Counted from the stretch's first letter, positions 25,442-33,784 are shown. The stretch is 64,000 bases of DNA from Beduinella massiliensis (GCF_900199405.1 NZ_LT963430.1:310001-374000), one strand, 5' to 3'. The notes: generated from the sequence alone by a model not told the origin. Numbers and translations are program-made.

Positions 25442-26287
25442 ATGGAACCTATGAAGATTTTTGCCTTTGCCGACGAGGCGAGCCCCATGGTGGACGGGCA
25501 GATCGCCGCCATGAAGCGCAACGGCCTGAACGGGCTGGAAATTCGCGGGGTGGACGGGACGAACGTCTCCGACATCACGCTCAGCAAGGCGCGCGAGGTG
25601 CGCGCAAAGCTGGACGACGCGGGCCTTACGGTCTGGTCCATCGGTTCGCCCATCGGCAAGATCGACATCGAGAAGGGCGACTTCGATCAGCACCTTTGCA
25701 AGCTGCGCAGCACGCTGGAGGTCGCGGACGCGCTGGGGGCGCGGAACCTGCGCATGTTCTCCTTCTACATCCCGGCGGGCAAGGCGCCGGAGGATTACCG
25801 CGCCGCCGTGCTGGATCGCCTGGGCGAGATGCTGCGCGCGGCGGAGGGCAGCGGCATCGCGCTGTGCCACGAAAACGAAAAGGGCATCTACGGCGACAAC
25901 GCCGCGCGCTGCGCGGAAATCCTGAACGCCTATCCCCAGCTTGAGGGCGTGTTCGACCCGGCCAACTTCGTGCAGTGCGGCCAGGATACCTGGGCAGCCT
26001 GGGAGCTGCTGGGCGCGCGTACGCGGTACCTGCACATCAAGGACGCGCTCGCGGACGGCAGCGTCGTCCCCGCCGGGAAGGGCATCGGCCAGGTGAAGAA
26101 GATTCTGTCGGCTTACCGCGCTAAGGGCGGCAGCGTCGCGACCATCGAGCCGCATCTGGCGGTCTTCGCAGGGCTCAAGGATCTGGAGCAGTCGGGCGAA
26201 AAGAGCCAGGTGGGCCTGTACCGCTACGAGAGCAGCGACGCCGCCTTTGACGCGGCCTGCGCGGCGTTTCGGGAGATCGCGGAGTAA
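25442..26287 (+). CDS. Sugar phosphate isomerase/epimerase-like TIM barrel
   Basis: Xylose-isomerase-like TIM-barrel protein (AP_endonuc_2 family), 281 aa. The barrel begins MKIFAFADEASPMVDGQIAA. Likely metal ligands are in LCHENEKGIYGD (Glu), VFDPANFVQCG (Asp) and YLHIKDAL (His), with a final Glu in ATIEPHLAVF. Such enzymes isomerise or epimerise keto-sugars, or act in C-glycoside cleavage. Standing between an importer and three Gfo/Idh/MocA dehydrogenases, it probably acts on a 3-keto or inosose-like intermediate. RBS GGAGGACGG. Exact substrate unknown. Confidence 0.85.
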   Translation: MEPMKIFAFADEASPMVDGQIAAMKRNGLNGLEIRGVDGTNVSDITLSKAREVRAKLDDAGLTVWSIGSPIGKIDIEKGDFDQHLCKLRSTLEVADALGARNLRMFSFYIPAGKAPEDYRAAVLDRLGEMLRAAEGSGIALCHENEKGIYGDNAARCAEILNAYPQLEGVFDPANFVQCGQDTWAAWELLGARTRYLHIKDALADGSVVPAGKGIGQVKKILSAYRAKGGSVATIEPHLAVFAGLKDLEQSGEKSQVGLYRYESSDAAFDAACAAFREIAE

Positions 26288-26317
26288 TTCACGGCAGAGC
26301 AGGAGGAATGCAGCACC

Positions 26318-27499
26318 ATGGATAAGAAAATTCGAGTCGGCATCATCGGGATCGGAAACATGGGATCGGGCCACGCGCGCAGCTTTTTGAAGGGCCTGTG
26401 CCCCGAATTTGAACTGGTGGCCGTGGCGGACAGCAACCCCGCCCGGATCGAATGGGCGCGCAGGGAGCTTTCGGGCGATCTGACCTACTTTGAAGACGCG
26501 ACCGCCATGCTGGACAGCGGCATGCTCGACGCCTGCCTGGTGGCGGTGCCGCACTACGATCACCCGCGCTACGCCATGGAGTGCATGAAGCGCGGCATTC
26601 ACGTGATGGTGGAAAAGCCTGCGGGCGTCTACACGCGCCAGGTGCGCGAGATGAACGAGGAGGCGGACCGCCATCCCGATGTGGTGTTCGGCCTCATGTT
26701 CAACCAGCGCACGAACTGCGTTTACCGCAAGATGCGCGAGCTCATACAGTCCGGCCGCTACGGGCAGATTCGCCGCACCAACTGGATCATCACCGACTGG
26801 TACCGCCCCCAGGCCTATTACGATTCCGGTTCCTGGCGGGCGACCTGGGCGGGCGAGGGCGGCGGCGTGCTGCTCAACCAGTGCCCGCATCAGCTCGACC
26901 TGTGGCAGTGGATCTGCGGCATGCCGGTGAAGGTGCAGTCGCACCTGCGTTACGGCCAGTGGCACGATATCGAGGTGGAGGACGATGTGACCACCTACGT
27001 GGAGTACGAAAACGGCGCCACGGGCGTGTTCGTCACCACGACCGGAGACGCGCACGGCACCAACCGCTTTGAAATTCAGCTCGACCGGGCGAAGCTCGTC
27101 GTCGAAAACGACAAGCTGTCGCTTCTGGAGTTCGAGGTTTCCGAACCGGAATGGTCGAAGACCAACCGTCAGCCGTTTGCGACCATGCCCGCCGCCGAGG
27201 TCGAGGTCGAAACCGACGGGGAAAATCCGCAGCACGTGGGCGTCATCAACGCCTGGGGAGGCGCAATTCTGCGCGGCACGCCGCTCGTCGCGGACGGGCG
27301 CGAGGGCATCCGCGGCCTGACGCTTTCTAACGCCATGCACCTGTCCGCATTCCTCGGACGGGAGGTCCGCATTCCCTACGACGAGGATCTGTACTACGAG
27401 GAGCTCATGAAGCGCGTGGCCGCCTCCCGATACAGGAAGGACGGCGCGGAAAAGGCCGTATTCGCGGACGTAAGCGACACCTACGGCGGAAACAAGTAA
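26318..27499 (+). CDS. Gfo/Idh/MocA-family oxidoreductase (copy 1 of a tandem pair)
   Basis: NAD(P)-dependent sugar dehydrogenase of 393 aa. Rossmann motif VGIIGIGNMGSGHARSFLKG; family signature MVEKPAGVYTRQ with the catalytic Lys; substrate-domain block SGSWRATWAGEGGGVLLNQC with the conserved HQLDLWQWICGMP, in which the His is the usual catalytic position. This block is nearly identical in the next gene, indicating a tandem duplication. RBS GGAGGAA. Expected role: oxidation of a sugar or glycoside hydroxyl, with the isomerase at 25442 acting on the product. Confidence 0.92.
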   Translation: MDKKIRVGIIGIGNMGSGHARSFLKGLCPEFELVAVADSNPARIEWARRELSGDLTYFEDATAMLDSGMLDACLVAVPHYDHPRYAMECMKRGIHVMVEKPAGVYTRQVREMNEEADRHPDVVFGLMFNQRTNCVYRKMRELIQSGRYGQIRRTNWIITDWYRPQAYYDSGSWRATWAGEGGGVLLNQCPHQLDLWQWICGMPVKVQSHLRYGQWHDIEVEDDVTTYVEYENGATGVFVTTTGDAHGTNRFEIQLDRAKLVVENDKLSLLEFEVSEPEWSKTNRQPFATMPAAEVEVETDGENPQHVGVINAWGGAILRGTPLVADGREGIRGLTLSNAMHLSAFLGREVRIPYDEDLYYEELMKRVAASRYRKDGAEKAVFADVSDTYGGNK

Positions 27500-27542
27500 G
27501 GGGCCAAGGCCCCTTGGGCTATAAAGATGGAGGGATGGCGAA

Positions 27543-28718
27543 ATGCCTGAGGTCAGGGCCGCGGTGATCGGCGTGGGCAATATGGGCTTTGCCCATGCGT
27601 CCTGCCTTCACAGCGGCGGGGTGCAGGGGATGCGCCTTACGGCCGTGTGCGACGTGGAGCCCGCGCGCCTCGCGGCGTGCAGGGAGCGCTTTCCGGGCGT
27701 CAGGTGCTATGAGGACTACCGCGCGCTGCTCAGCGGCGGCGAGGCGGACGCGGTGATCGTGGCGGTACCGCATCCTCTTCACGCGCGCATCGCCGCGGAC
27801 GCGCTGCGGGCGGGCTTTCATGCGCTGGTGGAGAAGCCTATCGACATCTCGCTCTCCCGGGCGCAGGACCTCTGCGCGGCGGCGCGGGAGAGCGGGCGGG
27901 TGTTCGCCGTCATGCTCAACCAGCGCACCAACCCGCTCTTTCAAAGGTGCCGGCAGATCGTGCGCGGCGGCGAGCTGGGCGAGCTCAAGCGCTCCGTGTG
28001 GATCATCACCAACTGGTATCGCACGCAGCACTACTACGATTCCGGATCCTGGCGGGCGACCTGGGCAGGTGAGGGCGGCGGCGTGCTGCTCAACCAGGCC
28101 CCGCACAACCTCGACCTGTGGCAGTGGATCTGCGGCATGCCCGTATCGGTTACCGCCTTTTGCGACACGGCGCGCTACCATCACATCGAGGTGGAGGACG
28201 AGGCGACGCTCTTCACGCGCTACGAAAACGGCGCGACGGGCCTGTTTGTGACCTCCACCGGCGAGTACCCGGGCACGAACCGGCTGGAGATTTCCGGCAC
28301 GCTCGGTAAATTGGTGCTGGAGGGCGGCGCGCTCAAGTGGTGGAAGCTGCGCGAGCCGGAAGAACGGGTGCGCTTTACATCGCAGGAAAACTTTACGCAG
28401 ATCGCCATGGACTTCGAGGAGATCCGTCCGACGGAAAAGGAAAGCGCACATGCGGGCATCCTTCAAAACTTCGCCGGGGCTATCCTTCGCGGGGAATCGC
28501 TGCTTTCCCCCGGAGAGGACGGCGTGCGGGAGCTGACGCTTTCCAACGCGGCTTACCTGTCGCAGTGGCTGGGGAACAGAAAGATCGACCTGCCCTTCGA
28601 CACGGCGCTGTTCGACCGGATGCTCGCGGAAAAGGCGGCGGAGTCGGCCTACGTACCGGGCAGGAGCAGCGGGCAGCCGGACGGGCGTTACGGCAGCCGC
28701 TGGCAGGTAAACTGGTAA
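27543..28718 (+). CDS. Gfo/Idh/MocA-family oxidoreductase (copy 2 of a tandem pair)
   Basis: A paralogue of the preceding gene, 391 aa. Rossmann AAVIGVGNMGFAHASCLHSG, signature LVEKPIDISLSRA, and the same SGSWRATWAGEGGGVLLNQA plus HNLDLWQWICGMP block. The C-terminal third differs more from copy 1, so the two copies probably have different substrates or work on different anomers or positions. RBS GGAGG before ATG 27543; it follows copy 1 by 43 bp in the same operon. Confidence 0.92.
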   Translation: MPEVRAAVIGVGNMGFAHASCLHSGGVQGMRLTAVCDVEPARLAACRERFPGVRCYEDYRALLSGGEADAVIVAVPHPLHARIAADALRAGFHALVEKPIDISLSRAQDLCAAARESGRVFAVMLNQRTNPLFQRCRQIVRGGELGELKRSVWIITNWYRTQHYYDSGSWRATWAGEGGGVLLNQAPHNLDLWQWICGMPVSVTAFCDTARYHHIEVEDEATLFTRYENGATGLFVTSTGEYPGTNRLEISGTLGKLVLEGGALKWWKLREPEERVRFTSQENFTQIAMDFEEIRPTEKESAHAGILQNFAGAILRGESLLSPGEDGVRELTLSNAAYLSQWLGNRKIDLPFDTALFDRMLAEKAAESAYVPGRSSGQPDGRYGSRWQVNW

Positions 28719-28754
28719 GCGCTTTCGCGCAAACACGGAAATGGAGGTGTCCGG

Positions 28755-29846
28755 ATGGCGGAATCTGAGGCGGCCGCCCGCGTGCTGCGGGAAAAGCCGA
28801 AGCCTGTGGTAAAGCCGGGGGAGTTTGTCTTCTCTGTGGTGGGCCTGCAACACGGGCATATTTACGGCATGACGCGCGCCCTGCTCGAAGCGGGCGCGAC
28901 GCTGGGGTATGTCTGGGACAGCGATCCGAACAACGTGGCTGCCTTCCAAAGGACGTTTTCGCAGGCGCGGGCCGCGCGCTGCGAGGAAGAAATCCTCGCG
29001 GACGCAAAGACGCAGCTGATCGCCTCCGCCGCCGTGACGAGCGAGCGCTGCGCGCTGGGCATCCGGGCGATGAGGGCCGGGAAGGATTTCTTTTCGGACA
29101 AAGCGCCCATGACGAAGCTCTCGCAGCTCGGCAAAGCGAGGGAGGCGGTTCGGGATACGGGCCGCAAGTACATGGTGTACTATTCCGAGCGCCTGCACTC
29201 GGAAGCCTCCGTGCTCGCGGGCTACCTGATTGAAGCGGGCGAGATCGGGCGCGTGCTGCACGTGGAGGGCTTCGGCCCCCACCGCCTGGGCACGGCCGGC
29301 CGGCCGGACTGGTTTTTTGAAAAAGAAAAGTACGGCGGCATCCTCTGCGACATCGGCAGCCACCAGATCGAGCAATACCTCTTCTACGCAGGCGAGGAGG
29401 ACGCAGAGGTGGGAAGCAGCCGCATCGCCAACTACGCGCACCCTAAGCACCCGGAATTGGACGACTTCGGGGACTGCACGCTCACCGGCGCAAAGGGGAC
29501 GACGAATTACTTCCGCGTGGACTGGTTCACGCCGGATGGACTCAGCACCTGGGGCGACGGGCGCACCTTCATCCTCGGTACGGAGGGGTACATTGAGATC
29601 CGCAAGTTCGTGGACATCGCCTCCGGCCGCGCGGGCGGCGACCAGATATACCTCGTGAACCGGCGCGGGGAGCAGCATATCGACGCGTCGGGGCTCACGG
29701 GCTATCCGTTCTTCGGCGAAATGATCCTGGACTGCCTGAACCGCACCGAGCGCGCCATGACCCAGGCGCACGCCTTTAAGGCCGCCGAGCTTTGCCTGCG
29801 CGCGCAGGCGAACGCCACGGCGATTGCCTGCGCAAAAGGGTTCTAA
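28755..29846 (+). CDS. Gfo/Idh/MocA-family oxidoreductase (divergent third member)
   Basis: A 363-residue relative with a different N-terminus: about 20 residues precede the Rossmann fold FSVVGLQHGHIYGMTRALLE, where GLQHGH replaces the usual glycine-rich loop. The EKP signature is replaced by FSDKAPMTKLSQL, which keeps the lysine. Substrate-domain features are EKEKYGGILCDIGSHQIEQY and the conserved DIGSHQIE stretch. Its two neighbours are canonical dehydrogenases, so this one may bind cofactor differently. RBS GGAGGTG. Last gene of the operon, with a terminator right after. Confidence 0.85.
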   Translation: MAESEAAARVLREKPKPVVKPGEFVFSVVGLQHGHIYGMTRALLEAGATLGYVWDSDPNNVAAFQRTFSQARAARCEEEILADAKTQLIASAAVTSERCALGIRAMRAGKDFFSDKAPMTKLSQLGKAREAVRDTGRKYMVYYSERLHSEASVLAGYLIEAGEIGRVLHVEGFGPHRLGTAGRPDWFFEKEKYGGILCDIGSHQIEQYLFYAGEEDAEVGSSRIANYAHPKHPELDDFGDCTLTGAKGTTNYFRVDWFTPDGLSTWGDGRTFILGTEGYIEIRKFVDIASGRAGGDQIYLVNRRGEQHIDASGLTGYPFFGEMILDCLNRTERAMTQAHAFKAAELCLRAQANATAIACAKGF

Positions 29847-29849
29847 AGG

Positions 29850-29880
29850 AATCCGCCCCGCCGTTTTGGCAGGGCGGATT
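29850..29880. terminator. Terminator after third oxidoreductase
   Basis: AATCCGCCC (29850-29858) pairs with GGGCGGATT (29872-29880), with a further inner GCC/GGC. It lies between convergent genes and probably serves both. Confidence 0.75.
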
Positions 29881-29899
29881 TGCGTTATGCCTTAAAAGA

Positions 29900-30136
29900 T
29901 CAGTGCTTCTTGCGCTTGTCGGCGGCGAACTTGCCGCCGTGGGTGTATTCTTCCTCATTTTTTACGGGCTTTTGCCGGTGCACGGCGTACAGCTCCGCGT
30001 AGGACTCGGCCTCTTCCTCCGACAGCACGGCTGCGGGCGAAAGGCCGGTGCATTCGGTGGTGGAAGCAACCTTTTCCGTGTCGTAAAAGGGGTCGAGCTG
30101 CTCCGGGTTCTGCGGCGTTGACGGGGTTTCGTTCAT
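29900..30136 (-). CDS. Small acidic uncharacterised protein
   Basis: A 78-residue, probably disordered protein beginning MNETPSTPQNPEQLDPFYDT, with VASTTECTGLSPAAVLSEEE in the middle and a basic tail GGKFAADKRKKH. The STTECTGL and EEEAESYAELYAVH segments look like those of a short conserved clostridial protein of unknown function (from memory). Perfect RBS (AAAGGAGG) before ATG. It diverges from the MATE gene, whose promoter lies just upstream. Function not assigned. Confidence 0.65.
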   Translation of the reverse strand: MNETPSTPQNPEQLDPFYDTEKVASTTECTGLSPAAVLSEEEAESYAELYAVHRQKPVKNEEEYTHGGKFAADKRKKH

Positions 30137-30181
30137 GGTATCCTCCTCCTTTTCCGCCCTCAGTATGCCCGCACGGAAGGG

Positions 30182-30210
30182 TTGACAAGCGGGAAAATCC
30201 CGCCTATAAT
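30182..30210 (+). promoter_or_regulatory. Consensus promoter of the MATE gene with spacer palindrome
   Basis: TTGACA (30182-30187), 17 bp, TATAAT (30205-30210): both boxes are perfect. The spacer holds a perfect GCGGGA-AAA-TCCCGC palindrome (30189-30203), a possible repressor site. Confidence 0.85.
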
Positions 30211-30213
30211 ACG

Positions 30214-30297
30214 GGATACATCGGAGGATCAGTCTTGCATTCCCACGCGCTGATGCCGGATAAGATGACGGGAAACTGTCGGCTTGTCCGGTTTTTT
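30214..30297 (+). ncRNA. Structured leader with terminator, riboswitch candidate (guanidine-IV/mepA-like?)
   Basis: Between the promoter and the MATE gene lies an about 85-base leader. CCGGATAAG (30256-30264) pairs with CTTGTCCGG (30283-30291) with one G-U pair, an inner GACGG/CTGTC hairpin has a GAAA loop, and TTTTTT follows: an intrinsic terminator ahead of the coding region. Upstream, ATCAG (30229-30233) pairs with CTGAT (30249-30253) and ATCGG (30220-30224) can pair with CCGGAT (30256-30261), which would break the terminator. The mutually exclusive folds are those of a transcriptional ON switch. MATE (mepA) genes with compact leaders of this kind are regulated by guanidine-IV riboswitches; class membership is my inference. 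Confidence 0.55.
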
Positions 30298-30328
30298 GTC
30301 GTTTAAACGGAAGAATGGAGGAATTTTC

Positions 30329-31702
30329 ATGAACCGCATTTCATTGACGGAAGGCAGCGTCCCCAGGTCGCTCGTGCGCTTCGCGGTGCCGTTCATGCTT
30401 GCGAGTCTGCTGCAGGTGCTCTACGGCGCGGTTGACCTTTTCGTGGTCGGACGCTTTGCGGATACGGCCGCCGTGTCCGCCGTCTCCACGGGCAGCCAGG
30501 TCATGAGCATGGTGACCAACATCGTGCTGGGCGTCACGACGGGTACGACGGTGCTGATGGGCCAGTACTTCGGCGCGCGGCGTGAGAAGGATCTTGCGTC
30601 GACGCTAGGCACCTCCGTCGTGCTCTTTGCGGCCCTCTCCGCCGTCACGACGGTGTTGATGCTCCTTCTGAACGGCGCGATCGTCGGCGCCATGCAGGTG
30701 CCCGCGGTCGCGGACGCGGGCGCGCGCGATTACGTGTTCATCTGCTCCGCGGGCGTCGTGTTCATCGTCGGCTATAACGTCGTGGCGGCGGTGCTTCGCG
30801 GACTGGGCGATTCCAGGACGCCGCTGTACTTCGTGGGCATCGCCTGTGCGGTAAACGTCGTCATGGACTTCGCGTTGGTGGCGGGGTGCCACATGGGCGC
30901 GGCGGGTGCGGCGGCGGCGACGGTGCTCGCACAGGGCATCAGCTTCGCGGCCTCGCTCGTCTACTTAAAGCGCCGCGGCGTGGGTTTCGCCTTTTCGATG
31001 CGCGACGTGCGCTTTTTGCCGGACAAGGCGGCCCGCACGCTGCGCCTGGGACTGCCCGCTGCGCTGCAAAACGGGCTGGTGAGCTTATCCTTCCTCATCA
31101 TCACGATGATTATCAATCGAATGGGCGTGGTGGCCTCCGCGTCGGTGGGCGTGGTCGAAAAGCTCATCGGCCTTCTGATGCTGCCGCCTTCTGCGTTCAG
31201 CGCGGCGGTTTCCGCGATGACCGCGCAGAACGTCGGCGCGGGCAGGTATCCGCGCGCCAAGCGCTGCATGCGCTGGGGCATCGGTTTGTCGCTCGCGGCC
31301 GGCGCGGTCGCCTGCGTATGGGCACAGGCTGCGCCTCAGATGCTCGTTTCCCTCTTCACGGACAAGCAGGAGGTCGTCATCGTGGCTTCCGAGTATCTGC
31401 GCAGCTACGCGCTGGATTGCCTGCTGGTCGCGTTTGTCTTTTGTATGAACGGCTTTCTCAGCGGCTGTGGCTGCGCGGTGTTTTGCATGGCCCACAACCT
31501 GGCGGCGACGTTCGCGCTGCGCATCCCGCTTTCGTTTTTGTTCAGCCGGATGTCCGGGGACAGTCTGTATCCCATGGGGCTTGCCGCGCCGCTGGCCTCT
31601 TTAGGATCGATTTTGCTCTGCGCCCTGTACCTGCGTAGGCTGGACAGGAACCCGCCGGGTGGGGCGGGAGACGAGCAGCATACGGACGGCACGGGGGCTT
31701 GA
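30329..31702 (+). CDS. MATE-family efflux transporter
   Basis: Polytopic inner-membrane antiporter (457 aa, the normal family length) with about 12 hydrophobic segments in two similar halves. It begins LTEGSVPRSLVRFAVPFMLA and has VLYGAVDLFVVGRFADTAAV, the MATE start with the conserved membrane-embedded Asp. Members export cationic drugs or metabolites with Na+ or H+. The ATG at 30329 has GGAGG 7 bp upstream; a longer frame would extend into the leader. Expression is likely controlled by the terminator-containing leader RNA at 30214-30297, which makes a role in exporting a toxic small molecule (possibly guanidine) plausible. Confidence 0.93.
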   Translation: MNRISLTEGSVPRSLVRFAVPFMLASLLQVLYGAVDLFVVGRFADTAAVSAVSTGSQVMSMVTNIVLGVTTGTTVLMGQYFGARREKDLASTLGTSVVLFAALSAVTTVLMLLLNGAIVGAMQVPAVADAGARDYVFICSAGVVFIVGYNVVAAVLRGLGDSRTPLYFVGIACAVNVVMDFALVAGCHMGAAGAAAATVLAQGISFAASLVYLKRRGVGFAFSMRDVRFLPDKAARTLRLGLPAALQNGLVSLSFLIITMIINRMGVVASASVGVVEKLIGLLMLPPSAFSAAVSAMTAQNVGAGRYPRAKRCMRWGIGLSLAAGAVACVWAQAAPQMLVSLFTDKQEVVIVASEYLRSYALDCLLVAFVFCMNGFLSGCGCAVFCMAHNLAATFALRIPLSFLFSRMSGDSLYPMGLAAPLASLGSILLCALYLRRLDRNPPGGAGDEQHTDGTGA

Positions 31703-31721
31703 AAGCGTCTCTTGAAATTTG

Positions 31722-31750
31722 CGCGGGCATGGAAATGCCCGCGTTTTTTA
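31722..31750 (+). terminator. Terminator after MATE gene
   Basis: A perfect 9-bp stem (31722-31730 with 31735-31743) with a GGAA loop, followed by TTTTTTA. Confidence 0.92.
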
Positions 31751-31826
31751 TATGGTGCAGAGCCAGAGCGGTATGGAGAGATGCGGAATAGACGATATGT
31801 ATACCTGAGGCTGCCAGCTGTCAGCA

Positions 31827-31861
31827 AAATGCACAGTGAAAGACGAAATGCACAGTGAAAG
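31827..31861 (+). repeat. Tandem 16-bp direct repeat AAATGCACAGTGAAAG
   Basis: Two identical copies (31827-31842 and 31846-31861) with a 19-bp period, about 110 bp before the first permease gene. A TATAAT occurs at 31922-31927. Two tandem sites upstream of a promoter suggest activator binding. Confidence 0.6.
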
Positions 31862-31973
31862 CGCAAGAAAAGATAGAGGGAAACGACAAAGTGGACGTAG
31901 AAAATTATAAGAATTGCACGATATAATAATTTTGAAATTTGGAGGACGCGAAGGCTGTAAGGAGGGATACCCT

Positions 31974-32882
31974 ATGCTCAAGACACGTGCGCTGCGGGCA
32001 ATTCGGCGCGACCGGTTGCTTTACCTGATGCTCATCCCTGGAATCCTCTTTTTTCTGCTCTTCAAGTATTGGCCGATGTACGGAATCAGCATCGCGTTCA
32101 AGGATTACAAGCTGGGCCGAGAGATTTGGGAAGCGCCTTGGGCGGGGCTGAAATACTTCCGTCAATTCTTTCAATCGCCGGATTGCTGGCGCATCCTCAT
32201 GAACACGTTTATTATCAGCTTTGGAAAGTTGTTGGTTGGGTTCCCATCGCCCATCCTTTTCGCTATCCTGCTCAACGAGATGCGAAACAGGACGGCAAAA
32301 CGCCTTGTGCAGACGGTCGTCTATCTTCCTCACTTTATTTCCTGGGTCGTCGTAGGCAATATCGTGCTGATGATGCTTGCACCGAAGACGGGATTGTTTT
32401 CTACGCTGATCGCCGCGCTGACGGGACATGAGGTAAACGTGCTGCTCGATCCAGACGCTTTTCGCTGGGTGTTGATTCTTTCGGATACGTGGAAGGAGCT
32501 AGGGTGGAGCGCCATCATCTATCTCGCGGCGCTCAGCGGCGTGGATATGAATCTGTACGAGGCGGCGGCGATTGACGGAGCGTCCCGCGCCCGCATGATG
32601 TGGCATATCACGCTGCCTGCGATCCGATCCACGATCATTATTATGCTGATCCTTCGCGTAGGAAAGATTCTGGATGCGGGCTTTGAACAGATCCTGATCA
32701 TGAGCAACGCCCTGGTCAACGAAAAGTGCGAGATTATCGATACGTACGTCTACAAGGTCGGTCTGCAACAGGCGAAGTACAGCTTTTCCACTGCAGTAAA
32801 CCTGTTCAAGTCGATTTGCGGGCTGACGATGGTGCTGGGGGTCAATGCAATTGCCAGGAGATGGGAGGAAAACATGCTATGA
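31974..32882 (+). CDS. Carbohydrate ABC transporter permease, LplB type
   Basis: First subunit (302 aa) of a third importer. It has a basic start (KTRALRAIRRDR), helix LLYLMLIPGILFFLLFKYWP, the LplB signature MYGISIAFKDYKLGREIW, and the EAA loop YEAAAIDGASRARMMWHITL then PAIRS. ATG 31974 is preceded by AAGGAGGGAT; upstream codons in the same frame are not coding. It overlaps the next permease by four bases (ATGA). Codon use in this operon is a little less GC-rich than that around it. Confidence 0.93.
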   Translation: MLKTRALRAIRRDRLLYLMLIPGILFFLLFKYWPMYGISIAFKDYKLGREIWEAPWAGLKYFRQFFQSPDCWRILMNTFIISFGKLLVGFPSPILFAILLNEMRNRTAKRLVQTVVYLPHFISWVVVGNIVLMMLAPKTGLFSTLIAALTGHEVNVLLDPDAFRWVLILSDTWKELGWSAIIYLAALSGVDMNLYEAAAIDGASRARMMWHITLPAIRSTIIIMLILRVGKILDAGFEQILIMSNALVNEKCEIIDTYVYKVGLQQAKYSFSTAVNLFKSICGLTMVLGVNAIARRWEENML

Positions 32883-33784
32883 GCCAGATCAGCCTGACGC
32901 CAAGAAGCGGCAAAAAGCGGGGCGGCGGCTTGCTTTTTACCTGCGTCAACGCCGCGGTGATGACGCTACTCGTACTTATTACGCTCTATCCTTTTTATTA
33001 CGTCATCGTGGGCTCCATCTCGGGAGATAACGTCGCCGCGCAGGAAATTTATTTTCTCTACCCCAAAGGGCTGGACTTTGGTGCTTACAGCATGGTGTTT
33101 TCCACCTCGAGCATTCTGCGCGCTTACAAAAACACGCTCTTCATTACCGTGGTGGGAACGCTTTTATCGCTCCTGCTGACGACACTCACAGCTTACCCGC
33201 TTTCTAAGAATCGCCTGCACGGTAGGCGGTTGCTGACGATGGTCTTTTATTTCACGATGCTGTTCAGCGGCGGTCTCGTTCCGACCTACCTCGTCATCCG
33301 CGATCTTCGGATGATCGACACCCTCTGGGCGCTTATCCTGCCCAAAGCGATCTCGGTTTACAATATGCTGCTGCTCATCAACTTTTTTAAGTCCATTCCA
33401 GATGGGTTGGAAGAATCGGCGACCATCGACGGGGCAAACGATCTGACCACGCTGCTGCGCATCGTACTGCCGCTGTCCATGCCGATCTTCGCGACGCTCA
33501 CGCTCTTTTACGCGGTGGCTTATTGGAATTCCTGGTTTGACGCGGTGATGTACATCAACCGTTCGCGCAATTTCCCCTTGCAGCTCGTGCTGCGGGAAAT
33601 CGTGCAGTCTGTGGACCTTTCTTACGTCGCGGGCGGCGGCGCGGACTATTCCATGTCGGACACGACGATTCAATCCGTCAGGCTCGCCACCATCGTCGTT
33701 GCGATTCTGCCCATCATGGCGATTTATCCTTTTTTGCAAAAATACTTTGTAAAGGGCGTCATGATCGGGGCGATCAAGGGGTAG
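32879..33784 (+). CDS. Carbohydrate ABC transporter permease, YtcP/LplC type
   Basis: Second subunit, 301 aa. Six helices, first one NAAVMTLLVLITLYPFYYVI followed by VGSISGDNVAAQEIYFLYPK, the YtcP loop. EAA loop EESATIDGANDLTTLLRIVL then PLSMP; C-terminus LQKYFVKGVMIGAIKG. Start ATG 32879 overlaps the LplB-type stop (ATGA) and is supported by GGGAGG just upstream. Ends 151 bp before its binding-protein gene. Confidence 0.94.
   Translation: MSQISLTPRSGKKRGGGLLFTCVNAAVMTLLVLITLYPFYYVIVGSISGDNVAAQEIYFLYPKGLDFGAYSMVFSTSSILRAYKNTLFITVVGTLLSLLLTTLTAYPLSKNRLHGRRLLTMVFYFTMLFSGGLVPTYLVIRDLRMIDTLWALILPKAISVYNMLLLINFFKSIPDGLEESATIDGANDLTTLLRIVLPLSMPIFATLTLFYAVAYWNSWFDAVMYINRSRNFPLQLVLREIVQSVDLSYVAGGGADYSMSDTTIQSVRLATIVVAILPIMAIYPFLQKYFVKGVMIGAIKG

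Noticed and set aside
24467-27580. A 1037-codon open frame on the minus strand
   Set aside because: It lies opposite well-supported permease and oxidoreductase genes, has no family features and is rich in His/Arg/Gln/Ala as expected for antisense reading of GC-rich codons.
27519-29771. A 750-codon open frame on the minus strand
   Set aside because: Antisense to two Gfo/Idh/MocA genes with clear motifs; composition is that of a shadow frame.
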